Shown: positions 1 to 8,925 of the stretch, piece by piece
How the letters are laid out: the number at the start of each line of letters is the position of its first letter
Numbering within the stretch: position 1 is the stretch's first letter
NCBI RefSeq assembly: GCF_025583945.1
Contig: NZ_JAOEGU010000010.1
Location: forward strand, 1-64,000
Source of the DNA: Methylobacter psychrophilus
GTDB taxonomy: Bacteria > Pseudomonadota > Gammaproteobacteria > Methylococcales > Methylomonadaceae
Reading direction: 5' to 3'
Length of the DNA stretch: 64,000 nucleotides
Notes under the pieces: model-generated
Database searches by the model: none
Seen by the model: the letters and a program-made list of their open reading frames with translations, nothing else
Told to the model about the DNA's origin: nothing
Translations under genes and position numbers: made by a program

Positions 1-1
1 A

Positions 2-112
2 TGCAAAATTTTCAGGATTGCCAAAGATGTTTATCGGGGCAAACACAAGCATTACTCCTTGACATGGAATTTAGTGGCTGCTCTTGTTAACTTACGCTAT
101 GGCTGTATTTAG
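2..112 (+). pseudogene. C-terminal end of an IS transposase, cut by the window edge
   Basis: The frame is open from the first bases and stops at 110-112. The last 36 residues include KDVYRGKHKHYSLTWN and LVAALVNLRYG, which resemble the C-terminal end of DDE transposases of the IS5 type. That family call is from memory and not certain. The stop lies a few bases from where the neighbouring Rpn gene loses homology, so the IS end probably lies near 110-125 and the element runs off the left edge. Whether the element is intact cannot be seen here. Confidence 0.5.
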
Positions 113-486
113 GAAAGATGTCTATTGTAAAGTACAATCGGTAATACCGGGGGTAACAAATCTTTGGATGTCAGTTTTTGAGAACGAATAATATCCTGAT
201 ACAGCAGCGCTAAATAACCGGAAATACGTACTGCCATAAAATGATCAACTGAGGATTGGAACTCCAGCAGCAGATAGACATATAACCACTCATCGCTCCA
301 ACGAATTTTCCAAATCAAATCATCCTCACGATCCCTAAGATCATCGGCCACATAACTACCGCTGACTTTTTCCAGTATAGCAAAGTCGCATTGCTCGCCC
401 CATTCTTCCTTAACAAAGCCTTTAAGAAGATCAGTAACCATTTCAGGATGAGAAAAAAGTAGTTTATAACTATTATCGTGCGACAT
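109..486 (-). pseudogene. Rpn-family nuclease/transposase (PF04754-like), C-terminus lost
   Basis: The 125-residue product opens with DNSYKLLFSHPEMVTDLLKGF-like sequence, the usual start of Rpn (recombination-promoting nuclease, PD-(D/E)XK fold) proteins. LLLEFQSSVDHFMAVRISGY in the middle carries the E-x-Q core and the following RI/Y positions. Family members run to about 300 residues. This one follows the pattern up to VLPIVLYN and then ends in RHLS inside the neighbouring IS end, so the gene appears to have been cut by the insertion. A separate C-terminal piece of the same family lies at 43492-43825. The start is the ATG at 486. The product is probably inactive or altered because the C-terminal half is missing. 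Confidence 0.7.
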
Positions 487-620
487 AGGACACTATTTTA
501 TCTGGTTTTAGTCTGGTTATTATGACGATCCTTCGTCTGCGTGTACAGAAATCCTGGAAACGATAGTTTGCGGCCAAAAATTGGTTAATAGCAGCAAGCA
601 CCAGACAGTCATCATATGAA

Positions 621-725
621 GTAGACGGGTTGGCTGTCTCTGCCACCTATTATTTTAGAGTTGCGGCCGTAACGCCTACCGGCACAACCAATTTTTGCAA
701 ACTAGTGGCAAAAATAGTAGTGTGA
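621..725 (+). pseudogene. Fragment resembling a fibronectin type III domain end
   Basis: Within the 346-bp gap 487-832 the plus strand reads VDGLAVSATYYFRVAAVTPT and then GTTNF before a TGA at 723-725. The YYFRVAAV...G..N pattern is typical of the last strands of a fibronectin type III domain. There is no start or domain beginning, so this is at most a relic of a secreted multidomain protein. I see nothing else coding in 487-832. Confidence 0.35.
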
Positions 726-832
726 ATTTTGGGGTAAAACAGCATTCCCAGGCTCTGGTACCAGCGTGGGAATACAATATCAGAACCAGTATCAAATATA
801 CCAAAACAAAATAACGCTGCCCCAACTTATCC

Positions 833-1420
833 CTACACACCATAAACCAGCGCATAAAAAATCAGCTTTACCATTTCATTCAGACAAAACTGTCGCCATC
901 TTTTATCTTGCCACCAACGATCAGCCTGCCAAGTCGGTGTAGTGCTTTGTATTATCCGATAAGATAAACCGGCGTTTTTAAAAACGGGTTGCAGGCAAAA
1001 ATTAATGCGGCGTAGATGCGGTGGATCACTGACTACCAAAACACTTTGCCAATGATGTGCTATTAATAAAGCGGCAATATTTAAAGACTCTTGATAGGTG
1101 TTGGTTGATAACTCATCAAACAGTAAGGCATCGGCAGGAATGCCTTGTTTAAGAAAAAATAAAGAACGAGGAGATTTATAATAGCCCTTACCAGAATCCA
1201 CAATGCCACCCATTCCGGTTAATAAAATCTTTTTGGCATAACCGGCTTTATAAAGATCCACCGCCATTTGATCCCTTTCTCCAATGCCGCCGCCTAACGT
1301 AGCAATTAAGTCTGCCTTAACAGGGGTATTGGCAGGAGAAGAAAGCCAATGACCTAAATTTAAAAATAAAATACCAATCAATAGTAATAAAATAACGATT
1401 ACAACAAGGGTAAGCTTCAT
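833..1420 (-). CDS. YdcF/DUF218-family membrane-anchored protein
   Basis: The 195-residue protein begins with a single hydrophobic segment (about residues 3-26). A DUF218 (YdcF/SanA/ElyC) domain follows: ADLIATLGGGIGERDQMAVD, then KKILLTGMGG, then STNTYQESLN and SDPPHLRRI near the C-terminus. In the family the conserved Asp/Glu/Arg positions form an envelope-associated pocket, and members are linked to envelope polymer metabolism. No exact reaction is established. It is the last gene of the long minus-strand EPS block, about 170 bp from the nearest glycosyltransferase. The start is the ATG at 1420. The family call is solid and the role is inferred from context. Confidence 0.8.
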   Translation of the reverse strand: MKLTLVVIVILLLLIGILFLNLGHWLSSPANTPVKADLIATLGGGIGERDQMAVDLYKAGYAKKILLTGMGGIVDSGKGYYKSPRSLFFLKQGIPADALLFDELSTNTYQESLNIAALLIAHHWQSVLVVSDPPHLRRINFCLQPVFKNAGLSYRIIQSTTPTWQADRWWQDKRWRQFCLNEMVKLIFYALVYGV

Positions 1421-1450
1421 AAGTTATTTTTTTATTGTTCTTACAACTCC

Positions 1451-1512
1451 AGTCGCGCCGGGTTAGCGAAAGCGCTTGTGCCCCAGAGGGTATAACCCGA
1501 CAATTCAAAGTG
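1451..1512. repeat. Copy 1 of an inverted dispersed repeat
   Basis: The 30-bp core 1471-1500 is the exact reverse complement of 10026-10055. Similarity extends weakly to about 62 bp. The two copies face each other across 8.5 kb of glycosyltransferase genes. Neither lies inside a recognisable gene, although copy 2 abuts the fucosyltransferase stop codon. Confidence 0.85.
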
Positions 1513-1589
1513 TCTGTGTCTGTGTCGGCTAGCGCTTAACCAGACCTACAGCTCACAACTCCAGCGTTAATCATGCCAGAACGATGAAC

Positions 1590-2342
1590 TTATTGTGCTT
1601 TACTAACAAATTGCTGTAATTTGGACAGATTTTTAATGATCAAGCTAACCATTCCTCCGATATTATTATTTTTCATGGCTTGAAGATCTTCCTGGCTTTT
1701 TCTGATGACATTTTTAAGGCTTTTATTGCTCTCACCACCCACACGCATTTTAATTAATACGCTGGGGATGTAATCCGTTGAGATTTTATACTTGCCTAAA
1801 AAGCGCAGCATCAAGTCATAATCGGCAGCAATTTTAAAGCGGGTATCAAACTGGCCATGTTGTTGGTAGATAGCTCGTTTAACAAAAAATGTCGGATGAG
1901 GTGGCATCCAGCCACAGCCTAATTTTTTAAGAGTAAAGTCACCGCTTTTCCAATAACGAATCACTTTTGTGGGGTCACTTTTATTCACATAAGTTAAATC
2001 CCCGTAAACAGAATCTATTTCATGCTTTATAAAGGCTTGAGCTACTTTTTCGATGACGGTGTTATTTTCATACAAATCATCCGAATGCAAAAAACCGATC
2101 ACGTCACCGGTAGCCAGATTAATACCTTTATTAAGACCATCGTAGATACCCTTGTCAGGTTCCGAGATAAATACGGCAAGGCGGTTTTGATAAGACTTAA
2201 TGATATTTACCGTATTATCAGTAGAGCCGCCATCAATAATAATATATTCAATATCCGCATAGGTTTGTGATAGCACAGAATCCATCGCTTCAGCGATTGT
2301 TTCCTGGTTGTTATAGACTGAAGTAATAATGGAAATTTTCAA
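1590..2342 (-). CDS. Family 2 glycosyltransferase
   Basis: This 250-residue GT-A enzyme transfers a sugar from a nucleotide-sugar donor to the growing repeat unit at the cytoplasmic membrane face. KISIITSVYN opens the Rossmann-like domain, YIIIDGGSTDNT carries the nucleotide-binding loop and GFLHSDD supplies the DxD-type metal site. HPTFFVKR and FDTRFKIAADYDLMLRF form the acceptor-side motif common to WcaA-like transferases. The start is TTG at 2342, which begins right at the first beta strand, and no ATG gives a full domain. Donor and linkage cannot be read from sequence. Confidence 0.88.
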   Translation of the reverse strand: MKISIITSVYNNQETIAEAMDSVLSQTYADIEYIIIDGGSTDNTVNIIKSYQNRLAVFISEPDKGIYDGLNKGINLATGDVIGFLHSDDLYENNTVIEKVAQAFIKHEIDSVYGDLTYVNKSDPTKVIRYWKSGDFTLKKLGCGWMPPHPTFFVKRAIYQQHGQFDTRFKIAADYDLMLRFLGKYKISTDYIPSVLIKMRVGGESNKSLKNVIRKSQEDLQAMKNNNIGGMVSLIIKNLSKLQQFVSKAQ

Positions 2343-2603
2343 GATAGATACCGTTATATGTCGTTTACTTGGAAGCTATTAAAATATGTAACTATTAGGT
2401 TCTCCTCTTTGAAACCATAGATATCTACACAATTCGTCATCCCGGAATGACGTTGCTTTTATTTGTGTAGATACCTCTGCTTTGAAACAGAGGGGTTATG
2501 GGAGGTTTTTTAAATAAACCGCCCTCAGTCCCCCTTTTTCAAAGGGGAAGAGCAAAACGAGGGAGCCTGAATACTTATTAAAATATTAACTACGTAGTTA
2601 GGT
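2343..2603. other. Spacer with small palindromes
   Basis: This 261-bp gap holds an inverted repeat (ATCTACACAA near 2428 and TTGTGTAGAT near 2463) enclosing the palindrome CGTCATCCCGGAATGACG. It looks like a degenerate dispersed repeat. No coding frame is convincing. Confidence 0.5.
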
Positions 2604-3542
2604 TTAAGAAATATCATAACCATATTCATCCTTAACTACTTGTGTCAACGGTTGGCTGCGTTCGGACATTAACTTACGCAGCTCATAAACCTTAACATCT
2701 ACTAAAAAGCGGTACCAAAAACCCTGCAAAACATGGAACACCAATCCTTGCCAGCCATCTAAAAAGCCAAAGCGAAAAATATAACGATACAAAAAATATA
2801 ATAAGGCACGCATTCCCAAAGGCAAGCGTGCATAAACGCTGTGTTTAATCCAGCGTTTAAACCGTGCCGACACACTCATGGCAGCTGCTTTATTGTCTAC
2901 AGCATGGTTTATTTCACCCACCAGTAACTCAATCGCTTCACGGTTGGCATAATGATTATGTTTATTAATCCACCAGGTAATATTATGTAGATTGATATCT
3001 GCAATATCAGCATTGATATGTTCAATAGTACCCTCTACCAAAATATGCTCATCCATCCAGCGGTTTTCACAACGCCCTTGTTTATTACGCCAAATCCGTA
3101 GTGTCCGAATGGGGTAAATTGCACCGTGCTTAATCCATTTCCCCATAAAATGAATTTGCCGATTAACAGTTATTCCTGCTGTAGCGTTGGGAGTGGATGA
3201 TAAGTGTTGTCGTAATTGCTCCGCCAATTTTAGCGTAACAATTTCATCAGCATCCAGTCGCATCACCCAGTCCGAAGTAATATCGGAATGATCCAGCGCC
3301 CAATTAAACTGAATAGCTTGATTGATAAAAGGATTTATAAGAACGTCAACTCCCAGCTTTAAGGCAATTTCACGCGTTTGATCGGTCGATTGACTGTCGA
3401 CCACAATCACTCGACTGGCAAGTCCATTGAGGGATTCCAAGCACCTTTGTATATGGCGTTCTTCATTAAAAGTCAGTATTACTACTGTCAGATTTAGTGC
3501 TTGCTCGTTAGTTAACATTGTTTGTTGTGTCATAGTAAACAT
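2604..3542 (-). CDS. Family 2 glycosyltransferase, WaaE/KdtX-like
   Basis: This 312-residue GT-A transferase has LTVVILTFNEERHIQRCLES near its N-terminus, VIVVDSQSTDQT, and RLDADEIVT as the DxD metal site. The C-terminal part has the WaaE-type signature LPLGMRALLYFLYRYIFRFG followed by GFLDGWQGL. The start ATG (3542-3540) overlaps the previous stop as TAATG, which suggests translational coupling with the acetyltransferase gene upstream. A clear paralogue lies in the other EPS locus at 56664-57500. The family call is firm; the sugar is unknown. Confidence 0.88.
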   Translation of the reverse strand: MFTMTQQTMLTNEQALNLTVVILTFNEERHIQRCLESLNGLASRVIVVDSQSTDQTREIALKLGVDVLINPFINQAIQFNWALDHSDITSDWVMRLDADEIVTLKLAEQLRQHLSSTPNATAGITVNRQIHFMGKWIKHGAIYPIRTLRIWRNKQGRCENRWMDEHILVEGTIEHINADIADINLHNITWWINKHNHYANREAIELLVGEINHAVDNKAAAMSVSARFKRWIKHSVYARLPLGMRALLYFLYRYIFRFGFLDGWQGLVFHVLQGFWYRFLVDVKVYELRKLMSERSQPLTQVVKDEYGYDIS

Positions 3543-4093
3543 TAATCATTCAGGATACGTGAGCCAATCACTTTAGGCGGTGAGCCAGCTACTACTATCC
3601 AGGGTAAAACACTGCGCGTAACTGTGGAGCGAGCACCTATAACAGCACCCTCACCAATCGTTACACCAGGGCCGATAAAAACATCTGCCGTCACCCAGGC
3701 ATTATCACCAATAATAATAGGTGCGGTTATTAAGGGCATATCACGCTGGGTATAATCATGACTGGCCGTACAAAGATAAGAATATTGACTAATTGTGGCA
3801 TGCGCACCCAGCTCAATTTTATCGACACAATAACAATCAACTTGATGACTTAAGCAACTATGCTTGCGCATGGTTAAATTCCAGGGTGCCCAAATCTTTG
3901 CAGATGGATAAGGGTGCGCCCCTTCTTCAATAGTTGCACCAAAGCAACGCAACAAAAACCGACGCCAGCTATGTAAAGGTACCGGACTGGGTCTATATAA
4001 AAAAAGCCAAACCAGATTCCAGGCTAATCTTGCCAGTTTATTGGAACGAGATAAGTGCTGTTTTTTTAATCGATGAGTATTCATTTTTGACAC
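3542..4093 (-). CDS. WcaF-like left-handed beta-helix O-acetyltransferase
   Basis: The 180-183-residue acyltransferase has hexapeptide repeats through its C-terminal half, including IIIGDNAWVTADVFIGPGVT and IGEGAVIGARSTVT. An N-terminal part (RPSPVPLHSWRRFLLRCFGA) matches the colanic-acid WcaF group. The His in SHDY is the likely catalytic base. It probably acetylates a sugar of the repeat unit using acetyl-CoA. The listed start at 4093 is GTG; the ATG at 4084 is equally possible. Its closest relative in this window is 55118-55669 in the second locus, sharing PSxKIWAPWNL. Confidence 0.85.
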   Translation of the reverse strand: MSKMNTHRLKKQHLSRSNKLARLAWNLVWLFLYRPSPVPLHSWRRFLLRCFGATIEEGAHPYPSAKIWAPWNLTMRKHSCLSHQVDCYCVDKIELGAHATISQYSYLCTASHDYTQRDMPLITAPIIIGDNAWVTADVFIGPGVTIGEGAVIGARSTVTRSVLPWIVVAGSPPKVIGSRILND

Positions 4094-4115
4094 GTTTTTT
4101 AGTTGCCATTAAAAT

Positions 4116-5255
4116 TTATAAATAAACAAAATTTGGTTTATTATTTTTTGTTAAAACCCATTTATATAACATTTTCATTTTAATAGCGCTTTCTTGCCAA
4201 TTAAACGCTTGTTGCATATATTGCTTGCCCCGTTGACCCATCAACTGACGTTGTTCAGATGAAAGTTGCATGGCATTGTTTAAGGCCTCTGCCAAAGGCT
4301 CAACCCCCACATCAATCCACCATCCGCAATTATGTTCAATTAAACCTTCCCAAGGGGTGCCTTTAGTCGTAATTACCGGAACTTGACAAGCCAAGGCTTC
4401 GGCAATAACGATGCCAAAATTTTCACTAAAACTGGGTAATACAAACAGGTCGGCATTGGTTATTAACTGCCATTTATCATCACCATAAACCGCCTCTTTA
4501 AACAAAAAGTAAGCACTTAAGCCCAGCTTTTCTACCAAGCCACGGAGATTACCAATATAATCGGCATCCCCCGGGCCTGCGATAATGATTTGCCAATCAT
4601 CCCGCTTAACTTTATGCCACGCGTGAATCAAATTTTCCAAGCCTTTTACAGAATGAATACGGGATAAAAAGAGGATGGTTTTTTTTGCTGCGGGATGTTT
4701 CAAGTTAGATTTAACCAAGATGTCCGGAACATCTATACCGATTGGAATGATGGCAATCGGTGAGGTAATACCTCGTTCTCTTACTCCACGCATTTCTTGC
4801 TCTGAGGTCACATGAATTACTGCTGCCGTTTGCAGATTACGCTTTTCCCATAAATACCATATAGGTCTTTTTTTCCAGTTCTTGTGCCTCCAAGCCCATG
4901 TTTCCAGCATTCCGTGCGGCGAGACAACTCTTTGTGCCCGGTTCTTTTTAGTCCATTTAAAAATAGCTAATGAAGGATACAACCAAAGTCCATGCTGATG
5001 AATAAGAGATGGGTACATAGCATCCAGAGCCGCTTTAAAATCTTTGGAATATCCAAAAGATTTAATGTAGTTTTTTAATAAAGAAGGCTGTAACGGGTAC
5101 CACAGTGGTAAATCTGTTATTGAATGCTCATCAGCTAAACTCAATACGTCAACAGTAACATTAAGCTTAACCAGATGTTGCGACAGCGGTAAAACAAATC
5201 CCGAAACACCAGCGGCTATGCGCGATATAGAAGAAATAGACTGGCAAATTTTCAT
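4116..5255 (-). CDS. Family 4 glycosyltransferase (GT-B)
   Basis: This 379-residue retaining GT-B enzyme has an N-terminal acceptor domain (GVSGFVLPLSQHLVKL, SPHGMLETWAW) and a C-terminal Glycos_transf_1 domain with FLSRIHSVKGLENLIHAW. ENFGIVIAEALACQVPVITT contains the E-x7-E pair that contacts the donor. SPHGML and the overall layout resemble 53970-55121 of the second locus. The start ATG at 5255 is followed directly by a standard first strand. It is likely cytosolic or membrane-associated and assembles the EPS repeat unit. The sugar is not predictable. Confidence 0.88.
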   Translation of the reverse strand: MKICQSISSISRIAAGVSGFVLPLSQHLVKLNVTVDVLSLADEHSITDLPLWYPLQPSLLKNYIKSFGYSKDFKAALDAMYPSLIHQHGLWLYPSLAIFKWTKKNRAQRVVSPHGMLETWAWRHKNWKKRPIWYLWEKRNLQTAAVIHVTSEQEMRGVRERGITSPIAIIPIGIDVPDILVKSNLKHPAAKKTILFLSRIHSVKGLENLIHAWHKVKRDDWQIIIAGPGDADYIGNLRGLVEKLGLSAYFLFKEAVYGDDKWQLITNADLFVLPSFSENFGIVIAEALACQVPVITTKGTPWEGLIEHNCGWWIDVGVEPLAEALNNAMQLSSEQRQLMGQRGKQYMQQAFNWQESAIKMKMLYKWVLTKNNKPNFVYL

Positions 5256-5320
5256 GATGGATACATTCGTAAAATAGGCTGAGATAAATAAAACGCGAAA
5301 ATCATATTATGTAAGTAATA

Positions 5321-6487
5321 TTAATTTACCCCTTTATAAGGATAAATTACGCCCATTAGTAACCAAAAAGTAAAAGCTAATAATGAGCCAGCCGCAAAAA
5401 TATAACCTTCGGCAAAAAAATGCACCATAAAAAAAGCAAATGCGGCCATTTTATCGGGTTGGGCATAAATCACTTGTTGCCAAAATTTTTGGCTTAGCAA
5501 CGGTTTGATTAAAAAAACAAGAAAAGCAAAACCACCGATAGAACCGGTCATGGATAAAACCATAAGATAAGTAGAGCCTGGTTCAACTCTCCCTTCTTCA
5601 TCTTCAGCAACTTGGTCATTAACGGCATCGCTTTGGACGGCAAAGCCTACTCCAACTAGCGGACTACTGTTAAATTCAGCAATTCTGTCATTCCATAAGT
5701 TTTCACGGGTGTTTTCTTCCATATCCCTTGAAAATACGGTATCACCCTCAGAACTGGGCTGAATTTGTGTTTGATCATCAGAACTGATGGATAAAAATAA
5801 AGCAAATATCCCTAAAACAACAATAAGGCTTTTTCGCCAAGCAAAATGACTAAGCAACAGATAGATAATAAAACCAAAAACATAAGCCGCTAATGCTGAC
5901 CGTGATGAAGCATAAATAACACAGACTGTATTAAGCCCAAAAAGACCAAAAAAGAGCTTTTTTTGTCTTTTTTCGGCGTTGATACATTTAGAAAAAGCAT
6001 ACAACCCACCCAAGGATGCGACGGGGGCTAAAAGCATACTATGTGCGAGTAAACCTGAGAAATGACCAATACCAAAAGTTGGTAAGCCCAATAAACAAAA
6101 AAAGGATACGCCACCAATCCACATAAAAATAAGCATGAGCTTTTCATATAACAGCTTACGAAATCGAACCAAGGTAGCGTTATAGAGTAAAGGGCCAATG
6201 GATAAAATTACTATGACAAATAATGACAATCTAAGTGGGGCGTTATATTTTTCGGCGACATCATTGACTAACAAACTTAAAACAGCGGCAAAAACCACAA
6301 AGACTAAACTTGTTTCAAACTTACCCGGTAATCCAAACAAAAAAAGCACCATTAACATCAGCGCGTAATAAGCCAATTGTACAAAATTACCAGGTAAGGG
6401 CAGGTAATGACTGAATATAAAAACCGGATAAATGTTTATAAAAATTAATAAAGCTATTAAGTAATCAAGTTGTTTTTCTTTTTTCAT
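5321..6487 (-). CDS. O-antigen polymerase/ligase-like integral membrane protein (Wzy candidate)
   Basis: The 388-residue protein is almost entirely hydrophobic, with about ten to eleven membrane segments. A large hydrophilic loop (around residues 235-300) contains ENTRENLWNDRIAEFNSSPL followed by VGVGFA, the typical periplasmic loop of the Wzy_C/O-antigen ligase family. It is the likely polymerase of the locus. I choose the ATG at 6487, which overlaps the upstream stop as ATGA. The longer frame from 6514 would intrude into the neighbouring gene. Polymerase and ligase cannot be told apart from sequence alone. Confidence 0.8.
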   Translation of the reverse strand: MKKEKQLDYLIALLIFINIYPVFIFSHYLPLPGNFVQLAYYALMLMVLFLFGLPGKFETSLVFVVFAAVLSLLVNDVAEKYNAPLRLSLFVIVILSIGPLLYNATLVRFRKLLYEKLMLIFMWIGGVSFFCLLGLPTFGIGHFSGLLAHSMLLAPVASLGGLYAFSKCINAEKRQKKLFFGLFGLNTVCVIYASSRSALAAYVFGFIIYLLLSHFAWRKSLIVVLGIFALFLSISSDDQTQIQPSSEGDTVFSRDMEENTRENLWNDRIAEFNSSPLVGVGFAVQSDAVNDQVAEDEEGRVEPGSTYLMVLSMTGSIGGFAFLVFLIKPLLSQKFWQQVIYAQPDKMAAFAFFMVHFFAEGYIFAAGSLLAFTFWLLMGVIYPYKGVN

Positions 6488-7623
6488 AAGGTAGGTTTTT
6501 GTTGCCCATGCCATTTAATTAATGAATGTAGAAACTGTTCTACATTTTTATCGGGCGTAAAATTTTTGTAAATTTGATGTGATATTTTGCCGTGCATAAT
6601 AATTTTTTCAGGATTATCTATATAGAACTGCATGGCCTTTCTTAAGTGATCAACACTACCTGCTGTAACCCTAAAACCATTATTTTTATCGTCTATTAAA
6701 TGATAAGCCGCCCCGCATTGATTAGTTGATATTAAGGGTTTTTTTACTGAAGCCGCTTCGTTTAATACGGCCCCCCAACCGTCAAATAAGCTGGGTAAAA
6801 TAAAGACGTCTGCTCTTTGCATATACGATTTTATTTGCTCCATAGGAATAGAATCAAGAAAAATAGTATTGGCTGCAATGTCGAGTTTTTTACTGATATC
6901 AATATAGGTATCTTTATCGTTGCCGGAGCCGATTAACAATAAAAGCCATTCTTGTTTTTTTGCTAATAAAGAAAAAGCATTAAGCAGTATGTCCAATCCT
7001 TTTCGCTTAATTAAAGAGCCGACATATAAAAATATTTTTTTTTGGGGATAACAATCAATAACGTTGACAGCGTTAGTGTCTTTTATGGTGTAAGACAAAT
7101 ACTCGATTTTATTTTTATTAACCCCCCAGTTAATAAAATCGTTTTTTGCAGGCGTTCCAATAGCAAATACCCCAAGCGCATGGTTATTAATTTGTCGAGC
7201 GTAAGAATAATATTTAAACCGGTATAAAAAATTAAAAATATGAAACAATTTCATATTGTAATTAAGTTTGTCTGCCAAGACGATGCCGCTTCTTTCTGTC
7301 CAGTGTATCCATTGACATTGGTTATTAAGTAACATGACATGTATTTTTTTCATATACGCACTTGAAATGCCGGGTATAACATGAATTCTGGTTTGCCAAT
7401 CCTCAATAGCGGTTAACGCTGTTTGCGGATTTTCCGTGTCATATTGTTCAGTATATAACCGGCTTTCTTCTATTTTCCAACCCAATTTCAGGCGTTCTTG
7501 TGGGAAGTTTTCATAATATGAGACAACCAGATCAATATCTGGCTGTCTTGCAAGTGCTTCAAAAAAATATTTCTGATGCGGTGAGGGAATAGGTGACCAG
7601 ATACAAATTTTATATTTCATCAT
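6484..7623 (-). CDS. Family 4 glycosyltransferase (GT-B)
   Basis: This 379-residue enzyme has a Glycos_transf_1 C-terminal domain: KKIFLYVGSLIKRKGLDILL, LLLIGSGNDKDTY, and PSLFDGWGAVLNEAASVKKP, where E replaces the usual first-E spacing only slightly. The N-terminal half (KICIWSPIPSPHQKYFFEAL) is a GT-B acceptor domain with few conserved positions. Two adjacent ATG codons begin the gene at 7623. Its stop overlaps the next start (ATGA), so it is translated with the polymerase gene. The donor is unknown. Confidence 0.85.
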   Translation of the reverse strand: MMKYKICIWSPIPSPHQKYFFEALARQPDIDLVVSYYENFPQERLKLGWKIEESRLYTEQYDTENPQTALTAIEDWQTRIHVIPGISSAYMKKIHVMLLNNQCQWIHWTERSGIVLADKLNYNMKLFHIFNFLYRFKYYSYARQINNHALGVFAIGTPAKNDFINWGVNKNKIEYLSYTIKDTNAVNVIDCYPQKKIFLYVGSLIKRKGLDILLNAFSLLAKKQEWLLLLIGSGNDKDTYIDISKKLDIAANTIFLDSIPMEQIKSYMQRADVFILPSLFDGWGAVLNEAASVKKPLISTNQCGAAYHLIDDKNNGFRVTAGSVDHLRKAMQFYIDNPEKIIMHGKISHQIYKNFTPDKNVEQFLHSLIKWHGQQKPTL

Positions 7624-7631
7624 TTTTATGT

Positions 7632-8126
7632 TTATAACAGTCTAATAACACGGGCAGGTATGCCAGCAACAACAACATTTGGCGGTACATTTTTTGTCAC
7701 AACGGCACCGGCCGCAATAACGGATTTTTTACCAATAGTTACACCCGGTAAAATTAAACAATTTGCCCCTAACCATGCGCCATCGCCAATAGTTATATCC
7801 ATGTTAATTCCTGTTCCTGCAGAATGAAGTCCAGTCGGATCGATTTCATGCGTCCCCGTGCCAAGATAACACCGTGGTCCAATATCAACATATTTACCAA
7901 TGACAATACGACTGCCAGAACAAATTAAAACTTGATGACCTATCCAGGTATCATCACCAATTTTTAACGTCCCTGCTCCCATCACGGTAACAGAAGAACA
8001 GATACGTACATTGTTGCCTAACTTAATGCCTGCCCAGCAAAGCAGTGCGTTTTTAAGTTTAAAAAACCGTGTTTCCGGGAGAAAGGTAAAAATTAATTTA
8101 GAAAAATAAAGCCTGCCAGAGCGCAT
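7632..8126 (-). CDS. Left-handed beta-helix acetyltransferase (serine/colanic acetyltransferase type)
   Basis: The 164-residue protein has hexapeptide repeats from about residue 45 on, including IKLGNNVRICSSVTVMGAG and IGDGAWLGANCLILPGVT, and ends IPARVIRLL. It probably O-acetylates a sugar or lipid-linked intermediate. An open frame extends to 8216, but that would overlap the upstream GT25 gene. The ATG at 8126 has AAGG nine bases upstream and lies 20 bp after that gene's stop, so I take it as the start. It sits 8 bp before the GT4 gene 6484-7623. Confidence 0.8.
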   Translation of the reverse strand: MRSGRLYFSKLIFTFLPETRFFKLKNALLCWAGIKLGNNVRICSSVTVMGAGTLKIGDDTWIGHQVLICSGSRIVIGKYVDIGPRCYLGTGTHEIDPTGLHSAGTGINMDITIGDGAWLGANCLILPGVTIGKKSVIAAGAVVTKNVPPNVVVAGIPARVIRLL

Positions 8127-8146
8127 ATAATCGACCTTAACGTAAA

Positions 8147-8923
8147 TTATGGATTGAGTTTGGTCCCTGAATACGGGCGAAGCCATTTTCGATAACGCGA
8201 ATAACCTGCCTCCCATAAGATTGATCGTGCTCTACGTGCCTTGTAAATAATCTTTGAGGTGTAGTTAAGGAAGGCCAGGCTTTGAATATCACTTGTTGTA
8301 GAAGAACCGAACAGTACTTGATCTTGTTCAATCACCGGTGGATCGAAAACAAACAAATCAACAACCCGATAACGATGCATACGTTGCCAGCAATCAGCAA
8401 CATCCCGGACAGGATAAAGATCTTTAAGTAATGCTTGTGCGGCTGGCAAGGTCAGTAGGTAAGAAGAAGTAAAGTATCCCGATTGATAAGGCAATAAAAG
8501 ATGTTCTTTATTAATTCTTATAGTCGTCTTTGGTCGACTATAACCGCTGGCCGTTGATAGTAGCCATACCTGGGCTTGTTGGGTATCCAAGACATTTGAG
8601 CAATCTTTAAGCAGTTCTTTAAGATTTGTAGGTAATACCACATCATCTTCAAGAATTAATGCAGATTTTAGTTGCCGTTCCGCCATTATTTTATAGACGT
8701 TTATATGGCTAAGCGCACAACCAATTTCGGCGGGTACCAATGAGCGTGAGCAGCGCCATTTTGCTTTGCCGTCAGCATAATCGCGTTGACGTTCTTCTAC
8801 CGACATTGTAGCGCCATAGATACCCTTAATGATTTCAAATTCCAACTTAAGGTCTTGGAGTTGCTTGGCAATAGACTCCCGGCGTGCTTGATCTTTTTCA
8901 AGATTGATAACAAAAATATGCAT
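8147..8923 (-). CDS. Family 25 glycosyltransferase (LPS-type)
   Basis: This 258-residue protein begins MHIFVINLEKDQARRESIAK, the hallmark start of GT25 enzymes that add galactose-like sugars in LPS and surface glycans. LVPAEIGCALSHINVYK and SALILEDDVVLP (the DxD-type site) follow in the usual order. The start is the ATG at 8923, two bases after the stop of the upstream GT2 gene. The longer frame to 8986 lies inside that gene. The sugar specificity is not fixed by sequence. Confidence 0.88.
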   Translation of the reverse strand: MHIFVINLEKDQARRESIAKQLQDLKLEFEIIKGIYGATMSVEERQRDYADGKAKWRCSRSLVPAEIGCALSHINVYKIMAERQLKSALILEDDVVLPTNLKELLKDCSNVLDTQQAQVWLLSTASGYSRPKTTIRINKEHLLLPYQSGYFTSSYLLTLPAAQALLKDLYPVRDVADCWQRMHRYRVVDLFVFDPPVIEQDQVLFGSSTTSDIQSLAFLNYTSKIIYKARRARSILWEAGYSRYRKWLRPYSGTKLNP

Positions 8924-8925
8924 GG